Assembly (NCBI GenBank): GCA_022841205.1
Contig: JALHCK010000013.1
Location: 1-64,000, forward strand
Direction: 5' to 3'
From: Methanomicrobiales archaeon
GTDB lineage: Archaea > Halobacteriota > Methanomicrobia > Methanomicrobiales > Methanospirillaceae
DNA: 64,000 nucleotides
The notes beneath the pieces were generated by a model. It was given only the letters and a program-made list of their open reading frames with translations. It was not told where the DNA came from and did not search any database. Of the stretch, positions 15,496 to 23,749 are shown piece after piece. A program made the position numbers and the translations under genes. Positions within the stretch are counted from its first letter, which is position 1. Each line of letters opens with the position of its first letter.

Positions 15496-15528
15496 TTATA
15501 AATAATCCAAACACGAATTATAAGAGGA
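15496..15528 (+). promoter_or_regulatory. TATA box and ribosome-binding site for rps24e
   Basis: TTATAAATA at 15496-15504 is a good archaeal TATA box, about 25-30 bases ahead of the region of the likely transcription start, and AGAGGA at 15523-15528 precedes the ATG at 15534. An internal promoter here would let the ribosomal protein genes be expressed apart from the upstream polymerase genes. Confidence 0.65.
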
Positions 15529-15533
15529 TACCG

Positions 15534-15830
15534 ATGGAATGCGAGGTTACCAGGGATTTGAGAAATGAACTCCTCTCCAGGCGGGAAGTGGATTTTTCCC
15601 TCCGGTTCGATGGCGCGACACCGTCACGGATGCAGGTTGCCGGAAAGGTTGCAGCAACGCTGAATGTAAACGAGAAACTGCTTGTGCTCGACTCGTTAAA
15701 GACCATGTTCGGGAAGACCGAGCTCTCCGGCAAAGCCCGGGTGTATGACACCGAAGAGCAGAAGACAAAGACCGAACGGGCGTTCCTGCTGACCCGGGGT
15801 ATGCCAAAGCCCAAAGAGGAAGGTGCCTGA
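15534..15830 (+). CDS. rps24e: 30S ribosomal protein S24e
   Basis: The 98-residue product starts MECEVTRDLRNELLSRREV, the S24e N terminus, and has TPSRMQVAGKVAATL and SGKARVYDTEE typical of the family. It is a small-subunit protein shared by archaea and eukaryotes. A longer frame exists upstream, but the family N terminus, the TATA box and ribosome-binding site place the start here. Its stop overlaps the S27ae ATG by one base. Confidence 0.93.
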   Translation: MECEVTRDLRNELLSRREVDFSLRFDGATPSRMQVAGKVAATLNVNEKLLVLDSLKTMFGKTELSGKARVYDTEEQKTKTERAFLLTRGMPKPKEEGA

Positions 15831-16009
15831 TGGCAGCAAAGAAGACCAAGAGCGCAGCTCCCCGCCGGGCAGCCTGTTACAAGGTGGAGGGCGAAAAGGC
15901 TACGCTGGCACGGAAATACTGCTCCCGCTGCGGACCGGGCTTTATCATGGCCGATCACAAGGACCGGCTCGCCTGCGGGAAGTGCGGGTATACCGAGTTT
16001 AAGAAATAG
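15830..16009 (+). CDS. rps27ae: 30S ribosomal protein S27ae
   Basis: A 59-residue zinc-ribbon protein, MAAKKTKSAAPRR at the N terminus, then KYCSRCGPG and LACGKCGYTEF supplying the four Cys ligands. S27ae is a small-subunit protein of archaea and eukaryotes (fused to ubiquitin in the latter). The ATG overlaps the S24e stop, implying translational coupling. The protein is basic in its first third, as expected for rRNA contact. Confidence 0.93.
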   Translation: MAAKKTKSAAPRRAACYKVEGEKATLARKYCSRCGPGFIMADHKDRLACGKCGYTEFKK

Positions 16010-16019
16010 AAGCACTCCG

Positions 16020-17597
16020 ATGCCTGGTTATGGGCAGATTCTTGGTATTGAGGGGACAGCCTGGAACCTCAGCGCTGCTGTTTTTGATACCGATCTCGTC
16101 TCACTCTTTTCAAAACCCTATTCCCCACCAGCCGGGGGCATCCACCCCAGGGAGGCCGCCCAGCACCATGCCTCGGAGGTAAAAGAGGTCATCTCCCGGG
16201 TGCTCACCGATCCCAGCCGCATTACCGGTGTTGCGTTCTCGCAGGGGCCCGGGCTTGGGCCCTGTCTGAGGACGGTGGCCACCGCTGCCCGGTCCCTTTC
16301 CCTTGCCCTGGGCGTCCCCCTGGTCGGGGTGAACCACTGTGTCGCCCATATCGAGATCGGGAGGTTTGCCACCGGGTGCCACGACCCCATCGTCCTGTAC
16401 GCAAGCGGGGCCAACACCCAGGTGATAGGCTACCTGAACCGGCGCTACCGCATTTTCGGGGAGACCCTCGATATCGGCATCGGGAATGCGCTCGACAAGT
16501 TTGCCCGGAGCATGGGGCTTTCGCACCCCGGGGGCCCGGCTATCGAGGAACTTGCCCGGGACGGGGAGTATGTCCACCTCCCGTACACTGTGAAAGGGAT
16601 GGACCTTGCCTTCTCAGGGCTGGTGAGTGCCGCCCGCGAGAGCACGGCGGCGATTGCCGACACCTGCTACAGTTTCCAGGAGACAGCGTTTGCCATGTGC
16701 GTCGAGGTGACAGAGCGGGCGCTGGCCCACACCGGCAAGGACGAAGTCCTGCTCGTTGGCGGGGTCGGGGCAAACCGGCGTCTCCAGGAAATGCTGGCCA
16801 TCATGTGCGAGGACCGGGGGGCAACCCTGGCGGTCCCGCCTGACCGTTACCTGGGCGACAACGGGGCGATGATCGCCTACACCGGCAGGGTCATGCTGGA
16901 GAGCGGGGGCCCGCTACCCCTGGAAAAGTCCCAGGTCAACCCCTCGTTCCGGTCAGACCAGGTCGAAGTTACCTGGCGGGATGACGATCCATCGCTGAAG
17001 GCTGCCCGGGAGCCGCTTGACAGGATGACCCGGGCGATGGGGGCCGAAGCCGAAGTCATCCTCGGTCCGGAAACGGTCGAAAAGCGCCGTTTCAGCAAGA
17101 GGTACCGGGAAAAAGAGCTGGATTCCCGGTTGATTTCTGAACGCACGCGGGCAGAGGCACGGCTGATTTCCATGGCCCGGAAGTCCGGGGTCCCGACCCC
17201 GGTCATCCGTGACATCACCACAGACACCCTGGAGATGGAGCGGATTTACGGAACCCTGCTCCGCGATGACCTCTCTGCCGGACCCCTCAGGGAAGCCGGG
17301 CGAACGGTCGGGCGGCTTCATGCTGCAGGGATCGTGCACGGGGATCTTACCACCAGCAACATGGTGCTTCGTGATGGAAGGGTCATCCTGATCGATTTCG
17401 GGCTCTCCATGGTCTCCTCCGAACTCGAGTCCCGCGGCGTGGATATCCACGTCCTGTTCCAGACCCTCGGCAGCACCACCGACAGGTTTCAGGCGCTGAA
17501 AACAGCCTTCAGCGAGGGGTACGGGGAAGCCTTTGCCCTGGCCCCTGAAGTCCTTTTGCGGGAGCAGGAGATCGAGCGGCGGGGGCGCTACCTGTGA
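16020..17597 (+). CDS. kae1-bud32: Kae1-Bud32 fusion, t6A tRNA modification (KEOPS)
   Basis: A 525-residue two-domain protein. Residues 1 to about 325 are Kae1: GIEGTAWNLSAAVF, NHCVAHIEIGR with the metal-binding His pair (about 103-107), and GGVGANRRL. From about 345 the Bud32 kinase/ATPase domain follows with IVHGDLTTSNMVL (about 438) and LIDFGLS (DFG, about 456). Together they make threonylcarbamoyladenosine at position 37 of ANN-decoding tRNAs. The fusion is common in euryarchaea. Its stop overlaps the GTG start of the XTPase gene by 3 bases. Confidence 0.95.
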   Translation: MPGYGQILGIEGTAWNLSAAVFDTDLVSLFSKPYSPPAGGIHPREAAQHHASEVKEVISRVLTDPSRITGVAFSQGPGLGPCLRTVATAARSLSLALGVPLVGVNHCVAHIEIGRFATGCHDPIVLYASGANTQVIGYLNRRYRIFGETLDIGIGNALDKFARSMGLSHPGGPAIEELARDGEYVHLPYTVKGMDLAFSGLVSAARESTAAIADTCYSFQETAFAMCVEVTERALAHTGKDEVLLVGGVGANRRLQEMLAIMCEDRGATLAVPPDRYLGDNGAMIAYTGRVMLESGGPLPLEKSQVNPSFRSDQVEVTWRDDDPSLKAAREPLDRMTRAMGAEAEVILGPETVEKRRFSKRYREKELDSRLISERTRAEARLISMARKSGVPTPVIRDITTDTLEMERIYGTLLRDDLSAGPLREAGRTVGRLHAAGIVHGDLTTSNMVLRDGRVILIDFGLSMVSSELESRGVDIHVLFQTLGSTTDRFQALKTAFSEGYGEAFALAPEVLLREQEIERRGRYL

Positions 17598-18139
17598 ATA
17601 TTGCCGTGGTGACCTCGAACCCCCATAAAGCGGCAGAGATAGCGGCATTCTTCGGCCCTGCAGCGACCGTGGAGCACATCAGGATGGAGATCCCCGAGTT
17701 CCGCCACAACGATGTGGGAGAGATCGCCCGCCGGAAGGCGGAACATGCGTTTGGTCTCCTTCACCGGCCCCTGATGGTTGACGACACGGCATTCTGTATC
17801 AGTGCCCTGCGGGGGTTTCCCGGGCCGTATGCGGCATATGTCCTTGATACCATCGGGAACAAGGGTATCCTCAGGCTCATGGAAGGGGTTTTTGACCGGA
17901 ACGCCTGGTTTGAGACGGCGATCGCCTGTGCGACCGGGGACGGAATCACCGTTTTTCTGGGGAGGATTGACGGGGTCATCGTTTCGCCCCGGGGGAGTGG
18001 CGGGTTTGGCTACGACCCCATCTTCGAGTGCAGGGATGGAAGGACCCTCGCTGAACTCACCCTGGAGGAAAAGAGCCGGGTCTCCCACCGGGGCCGGGCG
18101 CTTTCCAGCATGAAGGCGTGGCTGGAAGGGCAGGCATGA
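17594..18139 (+). CDS. XTP/dITP diphosphatase (RdgB/HAM1 family)
   Basis: The 181-residue enzyme hydrolyses non-canonical purine triphosphates (XTP, ITP, dITP) to monophosphates and pyrophosphate. It begins NIAVVTSNPHKAAEI (the SN-x-K substrate motif), has VDDTAFCISALRGFPGPYAA (about residue 56, metal-binding Asp) and GSGGFGYDPIF (about 134, the family signature). The GTG start overlaps the Kae1-Bud32 stop, so the two are translationally coupled. Confidence 0.92.
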   Translation: MNIAVVTSNPHKAAEIAAFFGPAATVEHIRMEIPEFRHNDVGEIARRKAEHAFGLLHRPLMVDDTAFCISALRGFPGPYAAYVLDTIGNKGILRLMEGVFDRNAWFETAIACATGDGITVFLGRIDGVIVSPRGSGGFGYDPIFECRDGRTLAELTLEEKSRVSHRGRALSSMKAWLEGQA

Positions 18140-18209
18140 CCGGGTTTTTTGGCATAACCGTTAATAGGCCGGATGACCTATTCAATAAGACAAGAAGTGG
18201 TGTCCGATC

Positions 18210-18356
18210 ATGGCAAGATTTCCTGAAGCTGAAGCACGGCTCCTGAACGTGAAGATCTGCATGCACTGCAACGCGCGGAATGCGATTCGCGCGACAAGGT
18301 GCCGCAAGTGCGGCTATAAAAACCTCAGGTCCAAGAGCAAAGAGAAGAAGGCCTGA
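18210..18356 (+). CDS. rpl40e: 50S ribosomal protein L40e
   Basis: A 48-residue basic zinc protein: MARFPEAEARLLNVKICMHC, then CRKCGYKNLRSKSKEKK. The two CxxC pairs bind zinc. The length and sequence match archaeal L40e. It lies 70 bases after the XTPase gene and its stop is 5 bases from the convergent DUF1917 stop. Confidence 0.93.
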   Translation: MARFPEAEARLLNVKICMHCNARNAIRATRCRKCGYKNLRSKSKEKKA

Positions 18357-18361
18357 CCGGA

Positions 18362-19012
18362 TCAGGCACTATAAAAAGTCACTCTTTTTCCCTTCTGGCT
18401 GTATTCGCCCCTGAAGGTCTCGATATTCCGCTTGTAGCCGAGGCGATCGGTAAAGCCCAGTTCCCGCAGGCGCTCCCTTACCCGCATGACATCCGCCTCG
18501 TTTCGCCAGTCCGGTGTATACACGTAGATGACCTTGGTATTGTCGCGGGAATCGGGGTTGGGTTTTGCGGTGCTGACTTTGGCCGAGATCCCAAGCTCGT
18601 TTCTGCAGGTGGCGTCACGGACTTTGGCCCAGGCCGCATCGACTTCTTCGGGAGGAAGGAATATCAGCCATTTTCCGGCCAGTTCGTCTTCGATAGCATC
18701 AGGCCTTGCCCCGGGAGCGTCCTGCACGATCCAGTATATCCTTGTGGTCCTGCTCGGGACAACACCCTCCCCCTCCCCGATTGACCGGTATATCACCCCT
18801 GCGGAGCCGAACCGCCGGATCAATGCCTCCCCAAGCTCCGGGTACTCGCCTGAAAACTTCGCAAGTATCGATGAAAAGAGAGGTTCGAAGTCCGCTTTTG
18901 TCTCGACGAGCTCGAAGAGGTACAAACCGCGGGCCTGGAGATCGGCATTGAGCATCATTTCAAAGAGCCCGTAGGCCACATCGGCAAGCTCGTCCGGGCT
19001 GACCTCTTCCAT
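18362..19012 (-). CDS. DUF1917 (BLES03-like) protein
   Basis: The 216-residue soluble protein has a C-terminal half with AGKWLIFLPPEEVDAAW, ELGISAKVSTAKPN, KVIYVYTPDWRNEADVMRV and LGYKRNIET-F-G-Y, the conserved order of the DUF1917/BLES03 domain, related in fold to eIF4E-like proteins and sometimes named as a putative phosphothreonine-lyase-related domain. The N-terminal 95 residues are a separate alpha/beta region without a recognisable family. Function is unknown; in eukaryotes BLES03 is uncharacterised. It is upstream of thi4's 3' end on the same strand only in the sense of following it by 53 bases, so co-transcription with thi4 is likely. Confidence 0.65.
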   Translation of the reverse strand: MEEVSPDELADVAYGLFEMMLNADLQARGLYLFELVETKADFEPLFSSILAKFSGEYPELGEALIRRFGSAGVIYRSIGEGEGVVPSRTTRIYWIVQDAPGARPDAIEDELAGKWLIFLPPEEVDAAWAKVRDATCRNELGISAKVSTAKPNPDSRDNTKVIYVYTPDWRNEADVMRVRERLRELGFTDRLGYKRNIETFRGEYSQKGKRVTFYSA

Positions 19013-19065
19013 GGGTAAGGGTTTACCTCAAAAAACAATAAAATTCTTCTGTCTTGGCGAAAAGT

Positions 19066-19830
19066 TCACCGGCACAGTTCCCGGATGACCAGGGAGGCGG
19101 CATGCTCGCCGGAAAGGAGCATCCCTCCGAATACCGGGCCCATGCGGTGTTCGCCGGACACGGCATTGGCCGCCATGCCGGTGACGATGAGTCCCGGGAA
19201 GATCTCCCGGGTATGGCCGACGATGCTGGATTCGGCACGGTCCGCCCACATGAAGCCCTCCCCCTTCACCCGCACTGCGTCCGATCTCTTCTCCACGAGG
19301 CGGGCGACTGCGGCATCGTGCCCGGTTGCATCGATTACAAACCGGCACCCGATGGTCAGGGGATCGACATGGAGCCCGGCCATCGTGACAGGGGACCAGT
19401 TGATCACCAGTCCCGAGAGGCGACCCTCTCCCCTGATCATGACGTCTTCCACGCTCATGAGGTTGAAGAACTCGGCCCCGGCATTGCAGGCTGCAGCCGT
19501 CAGCCTGGCGACTGATTCCACGGACGAGGCAACCCAGTATCCCTCCCCGTAGGGCGAAGAGCGGATGGAGAAACGATCGAGCAGGCGTTTGGCCCCGTCC
19601 TGGACCACGATCCGGGGAAACATCATGCCTCCCCCCCACATCCCTCCGCCGGCAGAGAGCTTCTTTTCGATAACTGCCACCTTAAGCCCGTGCTCGCCGA
19701 TGAATGCCGCCGCTGCAAGACCCGATGGTCCGGCTCCCACCACAGCGACATCGACATCGGTGTAATCGAGGAGTACCTTCATCTGGGATTCAAGTATCGC
19801 CCGGCTGATTATCCGCTCGTCCAGCTCCAT
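19066..19830 (-). CDS. thi4: archaeal Thi4, sulfide-dependent ADP-thiazole synthase
   Basis: The 254-residue flavoprotein-like enzyme has a Rossmann GAGPSG near residue 31, VIEKKLSAGGGMWGGGM (about 55) and DATGHDAAVARL (about 187). Yeast Thi4 has a sacrificial Cys at the equivalent of the last motif; here it is His, as in archaeal enzymes that use free sulfide and iron catalytically. It makes the thiazole precursor of thiamine from NAD and glycine; a ribulose-bisphosphate synthase role was once proposed for the family. ATG at 19830 was preferred; a GTG at 19839 in the same frame is possible. Confidence 0.9.
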   Translation of the reverse strand: MELDERIISRAILESQMKVLLDYTDVDVAVVGAGPSGLAAAAFIGEHGLKVAVIEKKLSAGGGMWGGGMMFPRIVVQDGAKRLLDRFSIRSSPYGEGYWVASSVESVARLTAAACNAGAEFFNLMSVEDVMIRGEGRLSGLVINWSPVTMAGLHVDPLTIGCRFVIDATGHDAAVARLVEKRSDAVRVKGEGFMWADRAESSIVGHTREIFPGLIVTGMAANAVSGEHRMGPVFGGMLLSGEHAASLVIRELCR

Positions 19831-19975
19831 CCCGTTCACTCATCCGTAATTATCCCTTTCTTTAATATTAAGAGAGACCCTTTGCGCCAGAACGCGACAC
19901 TGCGCTTACCGGCCTGAAATGGATGCGGATTCTCCCTGTTTTCCCATTCCGGCTCCGGATTTCCGGGTGCGGAGA

Positions 19976-19986
19976 GAATATTTATG
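19976..19986 (+). promoter_or_regulatory. TATA box of htpX
   Basis: The AT-rich element AATATTTATGA lies about 27-37 bases before the htpX ATG at 20012 in an otherwise GC-rich region. The short distance leaves little or no leader, so the mRNA may be nearly leaderless. Confidence 0.5.
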
Positions 19987-20011
19987 AACCTCCCTCACCG
20001 TACATTGATGC

Positions 20012-20896
20012 ATGAAGGTATGGAAACGTGACTGGGGCCTGACCTGGAGGGTATGGCTGACCATGTTCCTCCTGTTCCTGGTCTACCTCGCGTTCATCGC
20101 GATACTCTCCATGCTCGGGATCGGCCTTCCCTTCCTGGTGGTGCTGGTATTCGTCATGGCGTTTGTCCAGTATTTCTTCTCTGACAGGCTCGTCTTGTGG
20201 AGTACAAGGGCACGGGTCGTCGAGCCGGACGAGTATCCCGAACTGCACCGGATTGTCGGGAGGTGTGCTGCCGAAGCAGGCATTCCCATGCCCCGGGTGG
20301 CGGTCATGCAATCCCAGGTGCCAAACGCCTTTGCCACGGGGAGGAGTCCGAAGCATGCGGTGGTAGCGGTTACCGATTCGATCCTGCGGCTGCTCACCCC
20401 CCGCGAGCTCGAGGCGGTGATCGCCCACGAGATATCACATATCAGGAATCGCGACGTCCTGACGCTTACCATAGCAAGCTTCGTCGCCATGGTCGCGGCG
20501 CTGGTCATGAACAACTTCCTCTTTGGCGCGATGTTTTCCCGGCGGGACAGTGGGAATGCATGGGTCCTCGCAGGGATCGTGGCCGTGGTGGTCTACTTCG
20601 TTGCCCAGCTCCTGATCATGGCCCTTTCGCGGTACCGCGAATTCGCCGCAGATCGCGGGAGTGCTTATATCACCGGCCAGCCACGCGATCTGATCTCGGC
20701 GTTGCAGAAGATCAGCGGCAGGATGAACTATGTCCCGGCCCCCGAAAAGCAGGCCGTTGAGACGGCAAATGCCTTTTTCATCATCCCGGCGCTCTCCGGA
20801 TCGACCCTGATCGAGCTCTTCTCCACCCACCCCCCGCTCGAAAAAAGGATCGCAGCCCTCGAGCAGGTCGACCTTGAGATCAAAGGGTTCGCATAA
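20012..20896 (+). CDS. htpX: membrane zinc metalloprotease HtpX
   Basis: The 294-residue M48B protease degrades misfolded membrane proteins. Two N-terminal transmembrane segments (about 15-55) precede AVIAHEISHIRNRD (HExxH zinc site, about 137-141), two more membrane segments (about 155-210), and YREFAADRGSAYITG, which holds the third zinc ligand Glu. The C-terminal SGSTLIELFSTHPPLEKRI is typical. It stands alone, divergent from thi4 across 181 bases. Confidence 0.93.
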   Translation: MKVWKRDWGLTWRVWLTMFLLFLVYLAFIAILSMLGIGLPFLVVLVFVMAFVQYFFSDRLVLWSTRARVVEPDEYPELHRIVGRCAAEAGIPMPRVAVMQSQVPNAFATGRSPKHAVVAVTDSILRLLTPRELEAVIAHEISHIRNRDVLTLTIASFVAMVAALVMNNFLFGAMFSRRDSGNAWVLAGIVAVVVYFVAQLLIMALSRYREFAADRGSAYITGQPRDLISALQKISGRMNYVPAPEKQAVETANAFFIIPALSGSTLIELFSTHPPLEKRIAALEQVDLEIKGFA

Positions 20897-21013
20897 CTTC
20901 CTAAACTTTTTCCGGTGTCCGAAAGGATCGGATGGTTTGACTTCGTTTAACGGGGGAGGATACGGAACAAAAATACTAATATGCCAAAAATCCATATACA
21001 CAGGCGCAAACCT

Positions 21014-21084
21014 GCATCGATGGTCTAGTGGTATGACTTAGGCCTTCCAAGCCTATAGCCCGGGTTCAATTCCCGGTCGATGCA
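21014..21084 (+). tRNA. tRNA-Gly (UCC)
   Basis: The 7-base acceptor strands GCATCGA and TCGATGC pair completely, discriminator A at 21084. The anticodon stem TAGGC/GCCTA encloses loop CTTCCAA, giving anticodon TCC. The T arm is CCGGG-TTCAATT-CCCGG. CCA is not encoded. Confidence 0.95.
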
Positions 21085-21088
21085 TTGC

Positions 21089-21162
21089 GGGCTCGTGGTC
21101 TAGCTGGTTATGACGTCGCCTTCACACGGCGGAGGTCAGGAGTTCGAATCTCCTCGAGCCCA
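21089..21162 (+). tRNA. tRNA-Val (CAC)
   Basis: Acceptor strands GGGCTCG and CGAGCCC pair, discriminator A at 21162. The anticodon stem TCGCC/GGCGG encloses TTCACAC, giving anticodon CAC. The T loop TTCGAAT is standard. It follows tRNA-Gly by 4 bases, so both come from one transcript. CCA is not encoded. Confidence 0.95.
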
Positions 21163-21559
21163 TGGCTGGTTTTGAAGGTTCTTTATCAATTCTGCATGCT
21201 TCGGTCCGGGTTTTTCCGAGCTGATTGGGACGAACTGCCCCGGCTTTCTGGATCGTTACGGTATTGCGATAATCGACAGGGAGATCGATGCGGCACGTGG
21301 TGGCGGGGGGTTTTGTATGTTGTCTACCCGAAACCCTCAAGCTCTGTTACGTGGTGCCGGTGGATGAAGAGTGGTTCGTGGGTTCGGGAGTGTATGGGGG
21401 GAGTGTGCGAGGGTGCGGTTGCAATCGGACGGGACGACGTTTCCCCCTTCGGGCCCCACCCTCCAAAAAGCCTCCGCAGCGATGGGTTAATCGCCCATTG
21501 CCGCTCCTGCACAAACACCAGCAGTTGGCGCTGATGCCCCAACTGCTCCAACGGTCTTA
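21163..21559. other. 397-base gap between tRNA-Val and an acetyltransferase gene, with two hairpins
   Basis: Frames crossing this stretch have no family features and overlap the tRNA, so I call no gene. Two inverted repeats sit near its right end: GCGATGGG (21479-21486) with CCCATTGC (21494-21501), and a perfect 9-base stem AGCAGTTGG (21520-21528) with CCAACTGCT (21539-21547), which ends 12 bases before the acetyltransferase ATG. Confidence 0.5.
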
Positions 21560-22435
21560 ATGCCCATGACCGCTTTAACAGACAATCATATGGATGGCCC
21601 TGTGATCCGGACGGCGCGAGAGGAAGAGGTGCCGGTCTTCATCGAGTGGGCAAGGAGAGAGGGATGGAACCCGGGTCTCCATGATGGCGAGTGCCACTAT
21701 GCGGTGGACCCTGCCGGGTGGTATATCGCGGAGGTGGACGGCGAGATAGTCGGGACTCTTGCGGTCAGCAATTACGATTCCCGGTTCTCGTTTGGGGGAT
21801 TTTTCGTGATACGGGAGGATATGCGGTCGAGGGGGATTGGATGGACGCTCTCTGGCGCGGCCATCCGTCACGCGGGCGGCCGGAACCTTGGCATCGACGG
21901 GGTCTACGCGATGCAGGAGAAGTATTCTTCCCGGATGGGATTCCGGTTCGCGTACCGGAACATCCGCTGGCGGGGTGTCGCGGACGGAGAAAAGCAGCAG
22001 GGGCTCTGTTCGGCGAAAGACGTGCCTTTCTCTTCACTTCTTGCCTACGACACCCTCCATTTCCCTGCAGAACGAAGGAGATTCCTGGACCGGTGGATCC
22101 GCATGCCGGGAACATGGTCCTCTGCCTGCATGGAGAGGGGGATTCTCAGGGGCTACGGGGTGATCCGCAGTTGCTTCGAAGGTTATAAGATCGGCCCGAT
22201 CTTTGCCGACACCGCAGAGATCGGTGAGCGGATCATGGAGGATCTGACTGGGAGGGAGGAAGTGCGGGGCGAGCCGTTCTTCATTGATACCCCCGAACCG
22301 AACCGCGAAGCGGTTCGCATGGCCAAGGACCGGGGCATGGAGGAGGTCTTCGGCACGGCCAGGATGTACACAAGAGAGATCCCGCCGCTCCCGGTCGAAC
22401 GGGTCTTCGGGGTCACCACGTTCGAGATGGGTTGA
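21560..22435 (+). CDS. GNAT-family N-acetyltransferase
   Basis: The 291-residue protein has an N-terminal GNAT domain: GWYIAEVDGEIVGTLAV (beta strands 2-3), FFVIREDMRSRGIGWTL (about residue 80), with the acetyl-CoA motif R-x-x-G-I-G, and GVYAMQEKYSSRMGF. The C-terminal about 130 residues, ending PVERVFGVTTFEMG, form a second domain like the one seen in two-domain GNATs (Acetyltransf_18 type). The substrate is unknown. ATG codons at 21560, 21566 and 21590 are all possible starts. It has no functional neighbour. Confidence 0.78.
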   Translation: MPMTALTDNHMDGPVIRTAREEEVPVFIEWARREGWNPGLHDGECHYAVDPAGWYIAEVDGEIVGTLAVSNYDSRFSFGGFFVIREDMRSRGIGWTLSGAAIRHAGGRNLGIDGVYAMQEKYSSRMGFRFAYRNIRWRGVADGEKQQGLCSAKDVPFSSLLAYDTLHFPAERRRFLDRWIRMPGTWSSACMERGILRGYGVIRSCFEGYKIGPIFADTAEIGERIMEDLTGREEVRGEPFFIDTPEPNREAVRMAKDRGMEEVFGTARMYTREIPPLPVERVFGVTTFEMG

Positions 22436-22881
22436 TGGGGGGCCGGCAACCTTGGCCGGCGGGGAGACGCGCTCCGCTGTCCCCCCCGGGAAAAGTCAGC
22501 CGGGACCGCCCGGGCGGCACCGATCGCCAGGACGGGCATGGCACCCCAAATCCCGGCCATTATTGTGAAAATTATCCTGCATGGGGTGTATCCAGGCAGT
22601 TCGTGAATCTGTGGGACAATCGCTCTTTTCAATATCAATCCCCATTGGATAGTAGAGATCTCAACTTCCAGGGCACACGTCTTAACTGGAGAAATAGTAA
22701 TCGGGTAGATCTTCCGGACAGGATTTTTCCACGGGGGTTTTCAGAACTGTATTCACTGCTCCCTTGTGCAACAAACGGTTAATCCGGCATCCTGGCAGAT
22801 CTTGACCCTGCACGGTTATTTCTCCGTGTTTTCCTGTTCGGTAGGATAATAACCCCTCACAGGGAAACCATACATGACCAT
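22436..22881. other. 446-base gap; one hairpin, no supported gene
   Basis: Just after the acetyltransferase stop, GCCGGC (22442-22447) and GCCGGC (22455-22460) form a short stable hairpin in a G-rich stretch. A frame crossing most of the gap on the plus strand has arginine/proline-rich, non-protein-like composition and ends without any family feature. The right half is AT-richer and must contain the promoter of the TPR gene, but no clear TATA box was chosen. Confidence 0.5.
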
Positions 22882-23733
22882 ATGGATAGAACGAGCCCCG
22901 CTGTATCGACCCGGTTTCTCCTGGCCCTCCTGGTAGTATCGGCGGTTGTCCTGATGGTACCGGGTATTGCGGATACCCCTTCAGATGCATCGGAGCATCT
23001 CCTGAAAGGAGATGATTTCATGCTCCGGAAGTTGTACCACGAGGCGCTGGCCGAGTACGAGGCTGCTGTGGCAGGTGATCCCTACAACAGCATCGCCTGG
23101 AACAAGCTGGGGACCGCCCATATGAACACCGGGCGATACAAAGATGCGGAGCTTGCGTTTGAAAAAGCGATTGCGCTTGATCCCTACTACTCCAAAGCAT
23201 GGACGAACATGGGCGATTCCCGTGCTGCGCTCGGAGATCACCGGGAAGCGATCGAGGCCTACGACCGTGCCCTTGGAATCAACCAGCGGGATATGTACGC
23301 ACTCCTCCGGAAAGGGATGAGCCTCCAGGAGACGGGAGACTCAGCCGGCGCCATGGCGGCCTACCAGGAAGTCATCAGGTTTGCAGACCTGGAGGTGCGA
23401 AAGCATCCGAACTATGCCTCTTTCGATGCGGAGATCTGGACAAACAAAGGGGATGCTCTTTCCAGGCTCGGGCGATACGAAGAAGCGGTAGATGCCTACG
23501 ATGCGGCACTTGAGATCAATCCCAAGTTTGGGCGTGCGGAAAGCGGGAAGATAAAGGCACTGGATGCCATCCTGCTTTCACGGAGCAACCCCGACCTGGT
23601 GGCAACGGTGCCCGTAAAGAACAACAGCGAGACCAGCCCGACTATCGTCCCTGTCCCCGGATACGCTGTTATCTGCGCACTTCTAGGTGCAGGTGCACTT
23701 GCGGTTACCGGACGGCTGCGGCAAAAACCATAA
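22882..23733 (+). CDS. exported TPR-repeat protein with C-terminal PGF-CTERM-like anchor
   Basis: The 283-residue product has a signal peptide (hydrophobic core FLLALLVVSAVVLMV, residues 12-26), then four to five TPR units (about 35-205), for example GRYKDAELAFEKAIALDP and GRYEEAVDAYDAALEINP. A Thr/Ser/Val spacer leads to VPGYAVICALLGAGALAV and a basic tail RLRQKP. A PG-Y/F turn, one membrane span and Arg/Lys at the end resemble PGF-CTERM sorting signals processed by archaeosortase, though the match is not perfect. The TPR domain should sit outside the membrane as a protein-binding scaffold. The next gene, a radical SAM enzyme, starts 16 bases downstream. Confidence 0.8.
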   Translation: MDRTSPAVSTRFLLALLVVSAVVLMVPGIADTPSDASEHLLKGDDFMLRKLYHEALAEYEAAVAGDPYNSIAWNKLGTAHMNTGRYKDAELAFEKAIALDPYYSKAWTNMGDSRAALGDHREAIEAYDRALGINQRDMYALLRKGMSLQETGDSAGAMAAYQEVIRFADLEVRKHPNYASFDAEIWTNKGDALSRLGRYEEAVDAYDAALEINPKFGRAESGKIKALDAILLSRSNPDLVATVPVKNNSETSPTIVPVPGYAVICALLGAGALAVTGRLRQKP

Positions 23734-23749
23734 ACTGCCGGTATTTCCC

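Noticed and set aside
19840..20011. Possible thiamine riboswitch ahead of thi4
   Set aside because: The 181-base gap to htpX shows no recognisable THI-box core; nothing supports one.
21085..21534. Plus-strand frame of 149 codons after the tRNA genes
   Set aside because: It begins inside tRNA-Val, and its composition and lack of any family feature mark it as non-coding.
22432..22782. Plus-strand frame of 116 codons between the acetyltransferase and TPR genes
   Set aside because: It starts inside the acetyltransferase, is Arg/Pro-rich and unlike any protein, and there is no ribosome-binding site.
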